Source of the DNA: Voacanga thouarsii
Lineage: Eukaryota; Streptophyta; Magnoliopsida; Gentianales; Apocynaceae
Length of the DNA stretch: 64,000 bases
Reading direction: 5' to 3'
NCBI GenBank assembly: GCA_026120185.1
Contig: JANUWF010002144.1
Span: 1,426,001 to 1,490,000, forward strand
Part shown: piece by piece, positions 1 through 13,015 of the stretch
How the letters are laid out: the number at the start of each line of letters is the position of its first letter
Numbering within the stretch: the first letter of the stretch is position 1
Made by a program: the position numbers and the translations under genes
Notes under the pieces: generated by a model
Databases searched by the model: none
Told to the model about the DNA's origin: nothing
The model's input: the letters and a program-made list of their open reading frames with translations, nothing else

Positions 1-2207
1 GGCTTGCTACTATATTTTTTTTCCCACAGAGACGTGAATGTCTTTTTCAAAAACAAAAACACGGTATTAGATATCTGATAACAATATTTTCAGGATTTGA
101 TATTTCAAACACCTGAATGTTATCAACATAGTAAGTTTGGGTTAGCCTTAAACTCTTCTAAACCGTATTTGGAAAAATCTATGGTCCAGTCTATTGGGTC
201 AAAATAATATTTATTATTTTTCATAGACCCAAAGAACCCAAAATAATAAACATTAATTATTTATTTTTTAGATTTATAGAAATAACCCAATAAATAATTA
301 ATGAGCCCAAATGAACCAAAAATAATTATTTATTTATTTTCTGGGCATATAGAAATAATCCAATAAATAATTAAACAAGCCTTTTTCCATCTAGTTTAAG
401 CTCAAGTTAATCTTCTAATTATTCAAATTGGACCTAAGCCCTGAATAATTAATTAATCAATTAAACTAGATAATAAATTAAATTTCTCTCAACTTTTTAT
501 TTTAATTCCAGTTCAATAATAAATTATACTTCCTAAATAAAATAAAGTCTTCTTTAACAGAGACCAATTCCTCAACCCAAAATTAATTAGAACTTACGGG
601 CTATTCCGAGGACCAAAAAGACACATCGCCTTGGTTACTAAAATGACCAGAATACTTCTACTATATAAATAGCTGTATTTTGCATTTTAAATATTTCCTA
701 ATATCACCATAAGAAAATATTGACCCCAAGGACAATGCTGCGTTAGCAAAGTCTCCAACCTACAGGTAAAATGACTAAAATACCCTTCTATACATCGCCG
801 TGTATTTAGAGAGGAAGAAGTATACTAACACCTCTCTAAATGGCATCTATCATCCTTAGACTTTTAGTCCAATGATCTACGACTTCTTGGAGTGTTTCCG
901 CTTTCTAAGGGAGCTACCCTAAAATAAACATCCAAGTCATGTTTCCCAAGGCCCTAGATATTTAGATCATTCAGACAACCACAAGGGGCAATATTGTATA
1001 GAAACTATCTTATACAAGTTTGTCTTAACTAACTAGTTACATATACCCAATATACAAGTATATTAGTTTTACGATAGAACCTCAACTAAAGCATATCAAA
1101 GTACATGCTTCTAGCTTCGTCAAACTACCAACTCATACTCAAGTCGTAGAGTATTAGTCCACACTGTACAGTAGTAGTTTAGGTTTCTACCAAATAGTAC
1201 TTTAAGAAACTACTATTACAGGTCCTGTTCTACGTATTCGAAATATGCTTATGTCATGAAATGAGTGGACTACACACTGGCTAAAGGTAAGTCATTCCCC
1301 ATTTGAAATTCATAACATAATAACCTAAACATGATGAGATTTCCATTCTCATCAATCGGTTAAGAACAAATGTTTATGTATTAAACAACCCGTGATCCAT
1401 CTCTTACTGTGAAAGACCACCATTCACATGGATCACTTATTTAAACACAATGGGTCTTTTCCAAATGAAATTATGTACAAAAATATAATAAAAATTCATA
1501 AATAATTTCCGAGAATAAAACTTTTATTAATATAAACGACTTTTACAATAGAAACATAGTCTAAGAGAGCATACATCCCAACAATTAGATTATTTGAACA
1601 GTCATAAAGGGTGAAATAGCGTAGAAGCTATCTTGTATAAGTCTGTCTTAACTAACTAGTCACATATACTCAACATACAAGTATATTGGTTTTACGAAAG
1701 AATCTCAACTACAGTATATCAAAGTATATACTTCTAGCTTCGTCAAACTACCAACTCATACTCAAGCGGTAGAATATTAGTCCACGTTGTAACAGTAATA
1801 TTCTAGGTTTCTTTTAAATAGTACTTTTAGAAACTATTATTATAGGTCATGTTATACGTATTCGAAATACGCTTATACTATGAAGTGAGTGGACTACTCA
1901 TTAGCTAAAGGTAAGCCATTCCTCATTTAGAATTCATAACAAAAAAATCAATACATGATGAGATTCACATTCTCATCAATCGGTTAAGAATAAACATTTA
2001 TGTATTAAGCAACCCGTGATCCATACTTTACTGTAAAAGATTACCATTCACATGGATCACTTACTTAAACACAATAAGTCCTTTCCAATCGAAAATTGTG
2101 CATAAATAAAATGTAAATTCACAAATAAATTTTGAGAATAAGTTCTTTTATTAATAAATTCGATAATTACATCAGATAAACTAGTTTAGAGGACGTATAT
2201 TCTAACA
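1..2207 (-). repeat. 3' LTR of minus-strand copia element B, with internal tandem duplication
   Basis: On the minus strand the LTR begins at 2207 with TGTTAGAATATACG, next to the polypurine-type stretch AAGTGGGAGAT (complement of about 2208-2219). It matches the LTR ending at 12749 and both LTRs of element E. A second LTR head lies at 1584 (complement TGTTGGGATGTATGC), and 957-1584 is repeated as 1586-2207, so the first ~620 bp of the LTR are present twice in tandem. Similarity to the other LTRs is clear down to about 190. Left of that I do not recognise LTR sequence, so the LTR is either diverged or truncated there. No target duplication can be tested because the outer end is not in view. 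Confidence 0.8.
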
Positions 2208-2219
2208 ATCTCCCACTTG

Positions 2220-5200
2220 CACTCTAAGACTAAAAAAGTCCATAAATGCCCACCTCTATGGCGTTTAAGTATCTCTTGAAAACTCTTTCAGCCAAAGGCT
2301 TGGTGAAGGGATCTACTAGGTTGTTCTCCGAGGCTATCAGTTCCACCACGATTTTCCGTCTCTGAATGAAATTCCGGATCAGGTGGTACTTCCTTTAGAT
2401 ATGCTTTCCCTTCTTATGGTTCCTGGGTTCTTTAGATTGCGAGACTGCTCCAAAGTTTTCGTAATACACCACAATCGGTCTATCCATGTGTGGCAAACTT
2501 CAAGTTCTGAAAGGAATTTTCAGAGCCAGATTGCTTCTTTGGATGCTTCCAAAGCTTCCACATACTCAGTTCCATAGTTGAGTCAGCAATACAAGATTGC
2601 TTGATACTCTTCCATAAAACAACTCCTCCAGACAAGGTAAAGAAATATCCACTAGTGAATTTTCTCTTATCCTTATCTGCTTGGAAATCTGAGTCTGTGT
2701 ATCTAACAAGAACCAAGTCGTCAACCCTGTAAACCAGCATATAATCTTTCGTACCATTGAGGTACTTAATAATATGTTTTACAGTTTGCCAATGAACCTC
2801 CCCAGAGTTTGACTAATATCTGCTAACTAAGTCTATGGCAAAGCAGATATCTGGCCTAGTGCATAGCATGGCGTACATGAGACTTCCCACAACCGAAATG
2901 TAGGGAATCCTACTCATCCTATCTTTTTCTTCTTGAGACTTAGGACAGTCCTTAGAACAAAAAAGCAACCCATGTCTACAAGGGATTAGAGCTCCCTTAC
3001 ATAAGTCCATGTTAAACTTGGCTAGCATTTTGTCAATGTATGTCATTTGGGATAATTCTAACACTCTCTACTTCCTATTTCTAAGAAACTTAATCTTGAA
3101 ATGTAATTGGCTTCTCCCAAGTCCTTCATACTAAATTGACTAGACAGAAAAACCTTAATAGATGACAATGTCCCTACATCATTCTCAATGAGTAGAATGT
3201 CATCCACATATAGGACAAGAAAAATCACATTTATACCTTTCAATTTCCTGTACACGCATAGTTCATCCTTGTTTTGAATGAAACCATAACACTTTACAGT
3301 CTCATCAAACGAATGTTCCATGTTCTAGATGCCTGCTTAAGTCCATAAATGGACTTCTTAAACTTGTAGACCATATGTTCCTGGCATTTAGTAATAAAGC
3401 CTTCCGGTTGGGACATATAGATGTCTTCATTAAGATGACTATTAAGAAATGCCGTCTTGACATCCATTTTCCATATCTCATAGTCGTAATGACATGTAAT
3501 GGCAAGAAGGATACGAATGGACTTAAACATGGCTACCGGGGAAAATGTTTCATCATAATCGATTCCTTCTTTTTTAGTATACCCTTTCGCCACAAACCTA
3601 ACTTTAAAGGTTTCCATTTTCCCATTCGCTCCCCTTTTCCTCTTGTATAGCCACTTACACCCAATGGATTTTATCCCTTTAGGTGAAGCTACAATATCCC
3701 AAACTTGATTGAAGTACATAGACTTAATCTCGGCATTCATTACTTCATGCCATAGATCTGCATTGGCATCAGCAATAGCCTCCTCATATCTAGTGTGATC
3801 TTATTCCTGATGGTCTGAAACCAACTCGAAAGCCTCTCCTATCCATCTTTCTGGAACTCTAGATACCCTTCAATTACGACGAAGCTTCGTTTGTACAGGT
3901 TCTTGAGGTTGTGCCTCTTCTTGTTCCATAATCGGGTCTAAAGAAGTTGATTCCAAAGATAACTTCTTCTCGAGCATCCTCTAAGTATCTAGCATTAGTA
4001 CTTACTAGTACTTTCTACTCCTTAAAATGATAAAAGTAACCTCCTTTTATCTCTTTTGGATACCCAACAAAGTAGCATAATTCTGATCTTAATTCTAACT
4101 TATCTTCCTTGATCAGTACATAAGTTGGACAGCCCCATATCTTGAGATGATTTGAACTTGGCTTACACACAATCCACATCTCATAGGGTGTCCTAGGTAC
4201 TGACTTGGAAGGCACGAAGTTGAGAATGCATGCTGCTGTTTCCAAGACGTATCCCCAAAAAGAGACCGAAAGAGTAGCATGAGACATCATGCTTCGAACC
4301 ATTTCTATTAATGTCCTATTCATTTTCTCAGCTATTCCATTCTGCTAGGGTGTACCCGATGTAAAGAGTTGTGATACTATTCCATGATGTACCATGTAAT
4401 CCTTGAACTCACTGAGGAGGTACTCTCCACCATGATCCAATCATAAGGTTTTGATCAGTTTATCTGTTCCTTCTCTCAGCTACTCCATTTTGCTGGGGTG
4501 TACCTGGTGTAGAGAGTTGGAATACTATTATATGATGTACCATGTAATCCATGAACTCACCGAGGAGGTACTCTCCACCATGATCCATCATAAAGTTTTG
4601 ATCAGTTTATCCGTCCGACACTTCACTTCAGCCTTAAACTCTTTGAACTTGTCAAAAGAGTTAGACTTGCACCTCATTAGCTAGATATAACCAAACCGTG
4701 TACAATCATCCGTGAAAGTGATGAAGTACTCAAAACCCCCTCTAATTTGAGTAGACAAAGGACCACACATATCAATATGAATAAGAAACAATATTTCTTT
4801 GACTCTATCAGCCTTTTGGGTGAACGGCCTTTTGGTCATTTTTCCCATAAGGCAGGATTCACATTGAGGCCAACTTTCCAATCTTAATGAACCTAAGGGC
4901 CCAGGATTAACTTTTGAATCCTGATTGAGTTAATATGACCCAACCTTAGATGCCAAAAATATGAGTCATTGACATTGGTCTTTCTCTTCTTATTTAAAGG
5001 TTCAGATTGAGCGCTATTTATTTAACTGTTTATAGGATTTAAAAAGAATAAGTTTTCATACATGTACTCTATACATAAAACTTCTCCATTTCTATTGATG
5101 GTAATACCAGAATGGAAAGAAACATAATATCAATGATATATTAGCTTTGCAACTAAAATCAAATTCTGTCTAAAACCGGATATATATATATATATAATAT

Positions 5201-6150
5201 CCTTTAATACAACTACTTTATTACCAAAAAAAAAAAAGATCCAGCTCTCCTACTGCAAGAGCCTATACTCTTACCCCATTTCCTACTCGTAGTCCATGCT
5301 CGCCCTTCTGGAGTCTTCTTATCTTGTTAAATCCTTACAAAGAGTCACAGATATGATTCATGGCACCAGAATCAACAATTCAAGTGGAAGTTAATCGAAC
5401 AATTGAAATATACTCTAGATAGAGAACAATACCTGTAGGGTTTTTCTTGGCTTAAAGTTCTAGATACTCATTTTTCCAATGTCCCTTCTGCCCGCATTTG
5501 AAGCATTTGCTTTTGGGCTTGTTGGGCTGGGCCTGTGCGTTTCCCTTCTTCTTCTTGAACTTCTTGGGTTTGGGCTTAGTTCTGGAAGAAAAAGTCCTAA
5601 CAGTCATAGTCTTGGACTGTGGCTTCATGTCCTTCTCCGCCACCTGGATCTCTTTCATTAACTCAGTTAAAGTCATGTTTAATTTGTTCATGTTGTAGTT
5701 CAACTTAAAATGAGTAAAAAAGCCCAGCAAAGATTCGAGAACCATGTCCCCTTGGGTTTCGGTATTAATAACAGTCCCTAAGACTTTCACTTTCTCGAAA
5801 GCAACAATCATTTTGAGCATATGCTCCCTGACTGATACTCCTTTAGCCATCTTAGTATTTATGATTGTCCTAAGAGCTTCCTACCTTGCGGGCCGTCTCT
5901 TATCGATGAATATCGTGGCTAATGATTAGCTAATGTCATATGCAGTGGCTATGTACTTGTATTTCGTTGGCCTTCTTCCATGCTTTTTCAGCCTCACGCT
6001 CCTCAGCAGTAGAACCCTCCCTGATAACAGAGCAGATTTCAAAGAGGATATACTTATACTCCTCAACAGTGAGTATTATATCTAAGTATCTTTTCCAGTT
6101 CACATGATTCGGTCCCGTAAGCTTATTCTCACGGAGAATAATGGCCAAAT
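2220..6150 (-). pseudogene. Ty1/copia gag-pol polyprotein, decayed (element B)
   Basis: Broken ORFs on the minus strand read in the order gag, protease, integrase, reverse transcriptase, RNase H, which is the copia order. Gag starts near 6148 (MAIILRENKLTGPNH). A zinc knuckle at about 5452-5520 reads CFKCGQKGHWKNEY, with the last Cys of C-x2-C-x4-H-x4-C replaced by Tyr. The integrase region is at 4881-4015 and includes CESCLMGKM and a GPLST-type core. Reverse transcriptase is at 3740-3058, with KWLYKRKRGANG, DYDETFSPVA and the catalytic YVDDI. RNase H ends near 2480. At least six frameshifts or stops interrupt it, and part of the integrase is tandemly duplicated (4327-4622). The element cannot be autonomous. 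It is the same family as 24180-28080. I did not assign a copia lineage. Confidence 0.9.
4327..4622 (-). repeat. 148-bp tandem duplication inside integrase region
   Basis: The segment starting CTCAGCTATTCCATT at 4327 is repeated from CTCAGCTACTCCATT at 4475, so the period is about 148 bp. Both copies run through TGATGTACCATGTAATCC and GAGGAGGTACTCTCCACC. The copies differ at several positions. The duplication sits in the catalytic core of the integrase and destroys the frame. Element E does not show it at the corresponding place. Confidence 0.8.
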
Positions 6151-7158
6151 GACTAAAAGAACCTCCACCAACTATTTCAGAAAAAATTGAAAATAAAAGA
6201 AAATTCAGTTTGTGAAAAGCAAAATAATTTGTAACTTTATCCTCATATTAAATTCGACAATAATTAACCCTATCACTATTATCTTTAATATAATTAATTT
6301 GATTTTTAGAAAAACTGTCATAACTCTTTGGGAAGATTAATAGTTTTCTAAGTTAAGTGTATTAACTAGCACAAATTAATTTTCCTTCTAGGTAATGGTC
6401 TAGAAGATAACTTTATCGTGGGATGACTGTTTCTTCTCATTTCCTTTGAACATTTCTCGCACTATAACCTTCAACGTGGGTTAGCTAATCATAGCACGTG
6501 TCTCGAGTTATTAACTACATTTATCCATTAATTCTAGATCCTTGTGGTATCCCCATCCTATACGAGTCCAATCCCAGGGTGGCACGAGGGGACCCACGAT
6601 CTCTAATGAATATCGTGATGGAAGCCGTTGGAACTCCTCTCCCACTTAGTATTTTAAATAAGGGTTTTTCTTGGAAAATATATTTTGAAAATTTCAATTA
6701 AATTTTCTTTTAACTTAAAATAAAATATTTAAACCCATAAAAATTTCTATGTCAAGGTTTATATCCTTTAAGAAACTTTTATATGAATTAATTTTATTTA
6801 AGTTAATAAAATTAATAATTTCAAAAATTTTCAAGAAAACTTTCAAAAGATTTTGATCTCAAGTTTAATTTGACAAAAATAATTTTTCTTGTTAAAACTC
6901 AATCAAAATGGTTTTCTATTTTAATTCACAAAAATATCTAAATCTATATTTTCTATGTCAATGATAAAATCCTTTGAGAAAATATCCAAGAATTAATTTT
7001 TGTTCGAATTAAAATTAACCACTTGATTTAAGAAAAATGTTTTTCTTTGTCAAAATTCCCAAAAACTTTGGAATCCTAAAATTTCCTTTACAATTATTTT
7101 TCATGCAAAATATTCAATGAATATAAACTATTGCACTAAAAATAACTTCACCTAATAT

Positions 7159-7198
<40 letters not shown>

Positions 7199-7726
7199 GG
7201 GTCGGGTCCAGTGCACCCGCCATGCTGGATCATGACCTATGAGAAAACCCATGGGCCAGATCTCGGCAGGTGGACCCCACCCCAGCTGCGCGGTCAATTG
7301 CAATTCCTCGCTAATGCCTTCAGCGAGGAAAAATTCCTTGCGGGGGAGGAGCTGCATGTGGCCGTGGCTCCTCCCACATCCAATGGCAGCTCGGCTCCGA
7401 TGGCTTGGCTTAGTCCTTTTGGCTTCAACAGTGCCTTCCTCTCTAAAATGTATCTCTGCGTACTGGTTTCAATTTTTCCTTCCATATTCAATTAAAACTC
7501 ATCCAAACAACTATCTATTTCCTTAAAAAAATACTGGGCTTACACGATATTTATGAAAGCAATCAAAATACATTGTTCCTATGCTTCCACTTACGAAATT
7601 TACAGTGAAACTACCCATACTAGTAAACACGAAGGATTACAAATTTCAACTAAAACAAATATTTTTTTAGTTTAGTTAAGCCTAGCATGCTTCTTACATT
7701 TGCCAAACCATGGCTCTGATACCAAT
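6151..7726 (-). other. Untranslated leader of element B
   Basis: This 1.6 kb lies between the primer-binding site and gag. It is mostly AT-rich, with a TA microsatellite (about 7165-7197). It also holds a GC-rich block (about 7197-7450) whose minus-strand reading resembles a block in the leader of element E (21270-21510). Both contain a HDPAWRVHWT-like reading. The stretch around 6490-6640 is homologous to 22160-22238 plus 23770-23870, which defines the solo-LTR insertion in E. I see no convincing gene. Confidence 0.65.
7708..7724 (-). other. Primer-binding site (initiator tRNA-Met), element B
   Basis: The complement reads TGGTATCAGAGCCATGG. It starts with the canonical TGGTATCAGAGC complement of the 3' end of plant initiator tRNA-Met and lies 3 bases inside the LTR boundary at 7727. 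This fixes the orientation of element B as minus. Confidence 0.9.
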
Positions 7727-8254
7727 TAAAAGTTTAAAATGTCAAAAATTATCAAAACAAAAGCATGTTAGGAAAACGAAAAATTTACTTATGTGATTGA
7801 ATGGCCCTCTTCGCACCAGTGTAGATGTCTGTACAAGGATACTTGAGGCTATTGGATCATGTCCTTATAAACGTTTACTGCGTCTCATTCATGTGAAACA
7901 TTTGATCTTTTGAAATAGTACTCGTAGTACAGCCGGTAAAAGTTTGAAAATTGGGTTTTGATAAACTTTTGGTGAAAACTTCATTGAAGCTTTTTGTGAT
8001 GGGTTTTGTTTTTCTGTGAAAGAAAAATAAACCTGTTTTCTCTGTGAAATGAAAATGAACTCCCAAGACCTTCACCCAAAAATCATTTCCTTCAATTCAT
8101 TTTTATTCATTTCAACACATCCCCGAGAGAGAATCCATTCGCATACAAACAGAAAGTATTCATACTTTTTATTATCCTGCACGTGATTTATTTATTTATT
8201 TAAATTAATAATTAATTAATTTAATATTTTTTTAAAAAAATATTTTACCCCTTG

Positions 8255-11200
8255 TGTAATACCCTGCCCAAAACTACCTTTGACTATGGGAAAAAGTCAT
8301 GCATTGCATAGTATTTTGCATTTTATGTGGTAGCTTAGAATTATTTTATTTGCATGGATGCATGTGAATTTTTCCGTTGCTCTTACATTTGAAGTAATTG
8401 AGGTGAAATAGTGTGTTGTTAAAGATTTGGTTAAGGGAGATTTGGTCGAAGATTTGGAAGGATGAGTATTGGGGTGGTAAGAACTTCTTGTAGGAAGAAT
8501 TAATATTGGAATCGATTTGGAATAGTGGGGAGGATGGTGATTTTTCCGTGGTGGCCCGAGTTTGAATCCTATCTCTTGTGAATCCTAGTTTCTCTTCTTG
8601 AAGATTTTTTTCCTTAGAGTTTCCATGTCTTGGCCAAAAAAGATATAGCAAACCTAGAGAAATTTTAGTGCCATTACTCCAAGGAAATAAGTCTCTATAT
8701 TTATTTCCTAAATTCAAGGACTTTGATGTGAATAAAGTTCACTTTTAATTTTCAGCTTTTATTCCTTAGGATTTTTGAAAAAACCCTAGCTAATAATTAA
8801 AATTTCAGCTCGATTTTAGCTTAATAGATGTTGCCATGGATAGTTGGAATTAATGAGTCATTTTTCTAGTAGGAAATCTTGTTGATTTTAACCCTAGAAT
8901 ATTAGCTAAAATTTTGGAAAAATTTCCAGCAAGTGCTGCCACTTCTTGGAGGAATTTTAGCTCAATCCAAACTCTTCTAGGACTAGAGGAAATCTTATCA
9001 AAATCATTAATAAAACTAGATTTTATTCAATCCTAAATCAACTAGGATTAGAATCCCTTTTGCTATCTGAATTTCGGCGGCTTTGTGCAAGAACAAGCTA
9101 CACAAAATTCTTGCACTCCTAATTGCAATCAAACTCTTCAAACCCTAGCTCAAATTACCTAGAACAACCTCCACCGAATCAGATTCCTCTAGAAACACAA
9201 AATCAGATTTTTCTTCACCAAAAATTCCAGAATTTTCGTCCACCTTATGCCCAGAATTTTCGACAGCTTCGCACTCCAAAACCTACCAAAACTCTTTGTT
9301 GATTAAGCCAAATTCTAGCACCTAAAAACCACACTCTTCTCCTCTGGAATTTCGTCAAAAACATCGGCCAAAACAGTCCAAAAATCGTCACTCTTGCACA
9401 GAATTTTCGCACAGCACTTGCATAGAATTTTTAGTCACCAAAACTCACACAAACTCTCTCTTATTTTGGCCAAAAAACCTGAACACACTCAACCCTTCTC
9501 TTGAGCATTATTTCGGCCAGCCTAGGGAGCAATTTCAGAACACTTTTCTCCTCTTAATCCCTCTTGAATTTGGCCACATCAAAAGTACAACAAGCTGCAA
9601 ATTTTCGCCCTTGCTGTCCAAGAAACCTAAAGCCATTAGGAGTCCTTCTTAGCACCACCATGTAACCCTAAATCAAACTTCTCTAAACGTAAATCACAGT
9701 AGCCGACACTCCCTCCTTACCACACGAAAATTCCAGCAAATTCTCTCTGCAAATTCTCGAAAAACTCAAGAACTATTCTAAGCAAAAATCGAACACACCT
9801 TAAGGTAAGCAAAAATCCTCTCAACCTCTTGATGCCGTTTTCTCTAATAATTCTTTTCTCCTTCTTCTTCCCTTAAATCACGCCACATAGAGGCTGATTT
9901 CATCTTCTTCTTTAATTTTTGGTCAAGAGGAGCAAATGAGGTAGCTTTTCTCTTCTTTTCAAGTGAACTCGAGACGATCACCATAGGAGCATCGAGACCT
10001 CATTACCCGGTTGTTGCAAGGTAAGGGAATACCCACCCTTGATGCCGACAGTAAGGTTTAATGATGTCTATTAGTTGGATGAGCATATGGTCATGGTATA
10101 TGATCTTTGGGGATTGGATAGTTTACTTGGATTTAAATAGGGGATTGCGAATTGTTGTGAAAATAAATGAGATTATAGCATATTTGAATTAATTGAGACC
10201 ATGATCATGATATTATATGGTTTAGATCAGGAGAATAATTGAGGAAAGCAAGCTGTGATTTTATCTCATTTATTTGAGGCATATCAAGTAAGTCCTTGCA
10301 TAAACTCTTTTATTAAATGTTGCGATGGTAAGTCCTTGTATAAACTCTTTTGTTAAATGTTGTGACGACAAGTCTATGTTGTGAAGCTTTGTAAAGCTAT
10401 TGTTGAACTATGATTATTTGGGTTGTAAATGTGGATGATTATTCTTTAAATGATTTTGTCAAACTAATGATTTTATCAAGAAAACTATTCTTTCCTAAAT
10501 TTTTAGAAAACTCTTTTAGAGAAAAACCACGTTGTACAAAGCCAATGTGTGGAGATATTTTGAATCAGGAATTGACGGATATGTTTGTTGAGTACTCAAT
10601 AAGGGTAGGCTAACAATACTAGTCTTGGAAGGTTAGCGTAAGTCTTCTGGCAGGAGGCCACCTCCAGAAGATGAACTCTGCTTGAAAAGGCGACAGTGTT
10701 GGTTGGTCAGGCCAATCCGAGCTAATATTTGTACCTGGTATGGTATTATTTATATTCCCGGTATGGACACCCGGATGGTTTTGTTGGGTGTAGAGATGGA
10801 GGAGTATCTCACCCGGTGAGCTGTACACTCACCTTGATCAGAACGCCCAACGTATGGTAATCTGGTCCGGACAAGGTGCACAAAGTGTGGTGCCTTGGCC
10901 ATTTTGTTCTCATGGAGCCCAACGTGTGGTAACATGGCTGTTTATTCGAGTGGAGGATTTATTTTGTACAAAGTGTGACAATGAGAAAAACCCACTCCTT
11001 GCGAAAAGAGATTGTCTATGACTTGCCAAATTATTTCTACAAATGTTTTACACTTTGCATACACGTACTATTCAAAACACCATGTGCACACATAGGACTT
11101 ACTGAGATCTATTCTCACACGATTTTACATCATGTTTTCAGGAGATAGATTGTGCTGAGTCAGCAGGGCTTTGACAGTAGAGGCTTTTGCTATTTTTCCT

Positions 11201-11425
11201 ATGTTGTTCTAGTAGACTTTTGTCGTTTATACTTCTGAACAATATTTCTTTTATTTCGTATTGCTCCAATTTTAGCCGGATGTAATAAGAGTATTTCTTC
11301 ATTTATCAAAGTTGATTCTTTTGGAGATTGCCTTTATATTTTATACCTCGTTTTAAAGACCCCTTGTCCTACGGGACGGGGCGACATCCTTGCCCTTTTA
11401 GGGTACGTAGTCGTGGGGTGTTACA
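8255..11425 (+). mobile_element. Solo LTR, gypsy-like (3171 bp), nested in element B
   Basis: The segment begins TGTAATACCCTGCCC and ends GGGGTGTTACA, giving TG...CA ends with a short imperfect inverted repeat. It is flanked by the perfect 5-bp target duplication CCTTG (8250-8254 and 11426-11430) and interrupts the LTR of element B cleanly. It has no coding potential beyond chance ORFs, so it is a solo LTR left by LTR-LTR recombination. The TGTAATACCC/GGTGTTACA ends and 3.2 kb length resemble LTRs of the gypsy Del/Tekay group. That assignment and the plus orientation are inferences. A 40-bp tandem repeat lies at 10290-10369. Confidence 0.88.
10290..10369. repeat. Two-copy 40-bp tandem repeat within the solo LTR
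   Basis: AAGTCCTTGCATAAACTC at 10290 recurs as AAGTCCTTGTATAAACTC at 10330, each followed by TTTTRTTAAATGTTG. The copies differ at only a few positions. Confidence 0.75.
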
Positions 11426-12749
11426 CCTTGGTCTTATTCATTGGACCAAATAAAATTATTTATTTTTGGGCTTGAACATCCATAAATAATAAATTTTAAT
11501 TATTTATTTTCTGAGTTTTATTAAACAGCTCAATAAATAATTAACACGCTCAAATAGATCGATATAAAATTTAATGCATTTTATCTAGCTTATATCCAGA
11601 ATAATTTTTTAATTATTCAATCTGGATCTTAGCCCTGAATAATTAATTAACCAATTAAATTAGATAAAATAAATAATATCTCTCGAACCTTTATTTTATT
11701 CTAATCCAATAATAAATTAAACTAATAAAATAAAACTCATAATTATTAAAACTAATTCCTTAACCCAAATCTTTCAGGATTTAAGGGCCATTTTAGGGAC
11801 CAAAAGACATATCGTCTTGGCTACTAAAATGACCAAAATACCTCAACTATATAAATAGTTATATTTTGCATTTTAAATATTTTCTAATATCACTATAAGG
11901 AAATATTGACCCCAAAGACAATGTTGCGTTAGCAAAATCTTTGACCTACAGGTGTAATGACTAAAATACCCCTCTACGTATCGCCGTGCAATTAGAGAGG
12001 AAGAGTGTGCTAACACATCTCTAATGGACATCTATCATCCTTAAATTTCTAGTCCAATGATCCACGACTCCTGAAATGTTTCCACTTTTCAAGGGAGTTA
12101 CCCTAAAGTAAACGTCCAAGTCATGTTCCCTAAGGTTTTGGATAATTAGATCATTTGAATAGTTACAAGGGGCGATATAGCGTAGAAGCTATCTTGTATA
12201 AGTCTATCTTAACTAACTAGTCACATATACCCAACATACAAGTATATTGGTTATACGAAAGAATCTCAACTACAGTATATCAAAGTATATACTTCTAGTT
12301 TCGTCAAACTACCAACTCATACTCAAGCGGTAGAGTATTAGTCCACGTTGTAACAGTAATAGTCTAAGTTTTTTTTAAATAGTACTTTTAGAAACTACTA
12401 TTATAGGTCATGTTCTACGTATTCAAAATACGCTCATACTATGAAGTGAGTGGACTATTCATTGGCTAAAGATAAGCCATTCCTCATTTAGAATTTATAA
12501 CAAAAAAACCTATACATGATGAGATTCTCATTCCCATCAATCAGTTAAAAACAAACATTTATGTGTTAAGTAACCCATGATGCATACCTTACTGTGAAAG
12601 ACCACCATTTATATGGATCACTTACTTAAACACAATGGGTCATTTTCAATCGAAAATCGTGTACAAATAAATTTTGAGAATAAATTTTTTTATTAATAAA
12701 TTTGATAATTATATCAAATAAATTAGTCTAGAGGGCATATATTCCAACA

Positions 12750-13007
12750 GCGCCATGTTGCCCGGACTGGGCTAGGCCCAAGACCAAAAACCTTAGGCCC
12801 GACACAGCCCAGACCCTAGGCTCTTGAGGCTCGCGGGCTATTTTTTTGAACTTTTATTTAAATTTTAATTGATTATTTTTGTTTAGAAATATAAGAGAAT
12901 TGAAAAATATAAATCATTTGTAAATTAACTTAAAAATTAAACAAATAAATAATTAATAAAACTAAAAAATAAGAATGTAAGATTAAAAAATACTAACTAG
13001 TTGATGG
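12750..13007. other. Flank between element B and the hAT element; possible remnant of an older transposon
   Basis: This short stretch starts with a GC-rich run rich in GGCCC/GGGCC-type words (12750-12840) and then becomes AT-rich. No ORF is present. It resembles the subterminal composition of some plant hAT elements, but I cannot define ends. Together with 18341-18996 it is the sequence into which the hAT element inserted. Confidence 0.35.
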
Positions 13008-13015
13008 CCAAGAAC

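Larger units (their letters stand above)
7727..12749 (-). repeat. 5' LTR of copia element B, split by a solo LTR
   Basis: On the minus strand this LTR starts at 12749 (TGTTGGAATATATGCCC) and ends at 7727, directly before the primer-binding site. Removing the inserted solo LTR and one copy of its target duplication (3176 bp) leaves about 1847 bp. That agrees with the 1860-bp 3' LTR of element E. The last bases (CTTTTA) depart from the CA end of the sister element (CTTCA). The outer flank at 12750 is GCGCC; the matching flank at the other end is outside the window. Confidence 0.85.

Noticed and set aside
7157..7526. Four overlapping ORFs near the TA repeat in the leader of element B
   Set aside because: They overlap on both strands and include Tyr-Ile repeats from a TA microsatellite. 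I kept only the note on the conserved GC-rich block.
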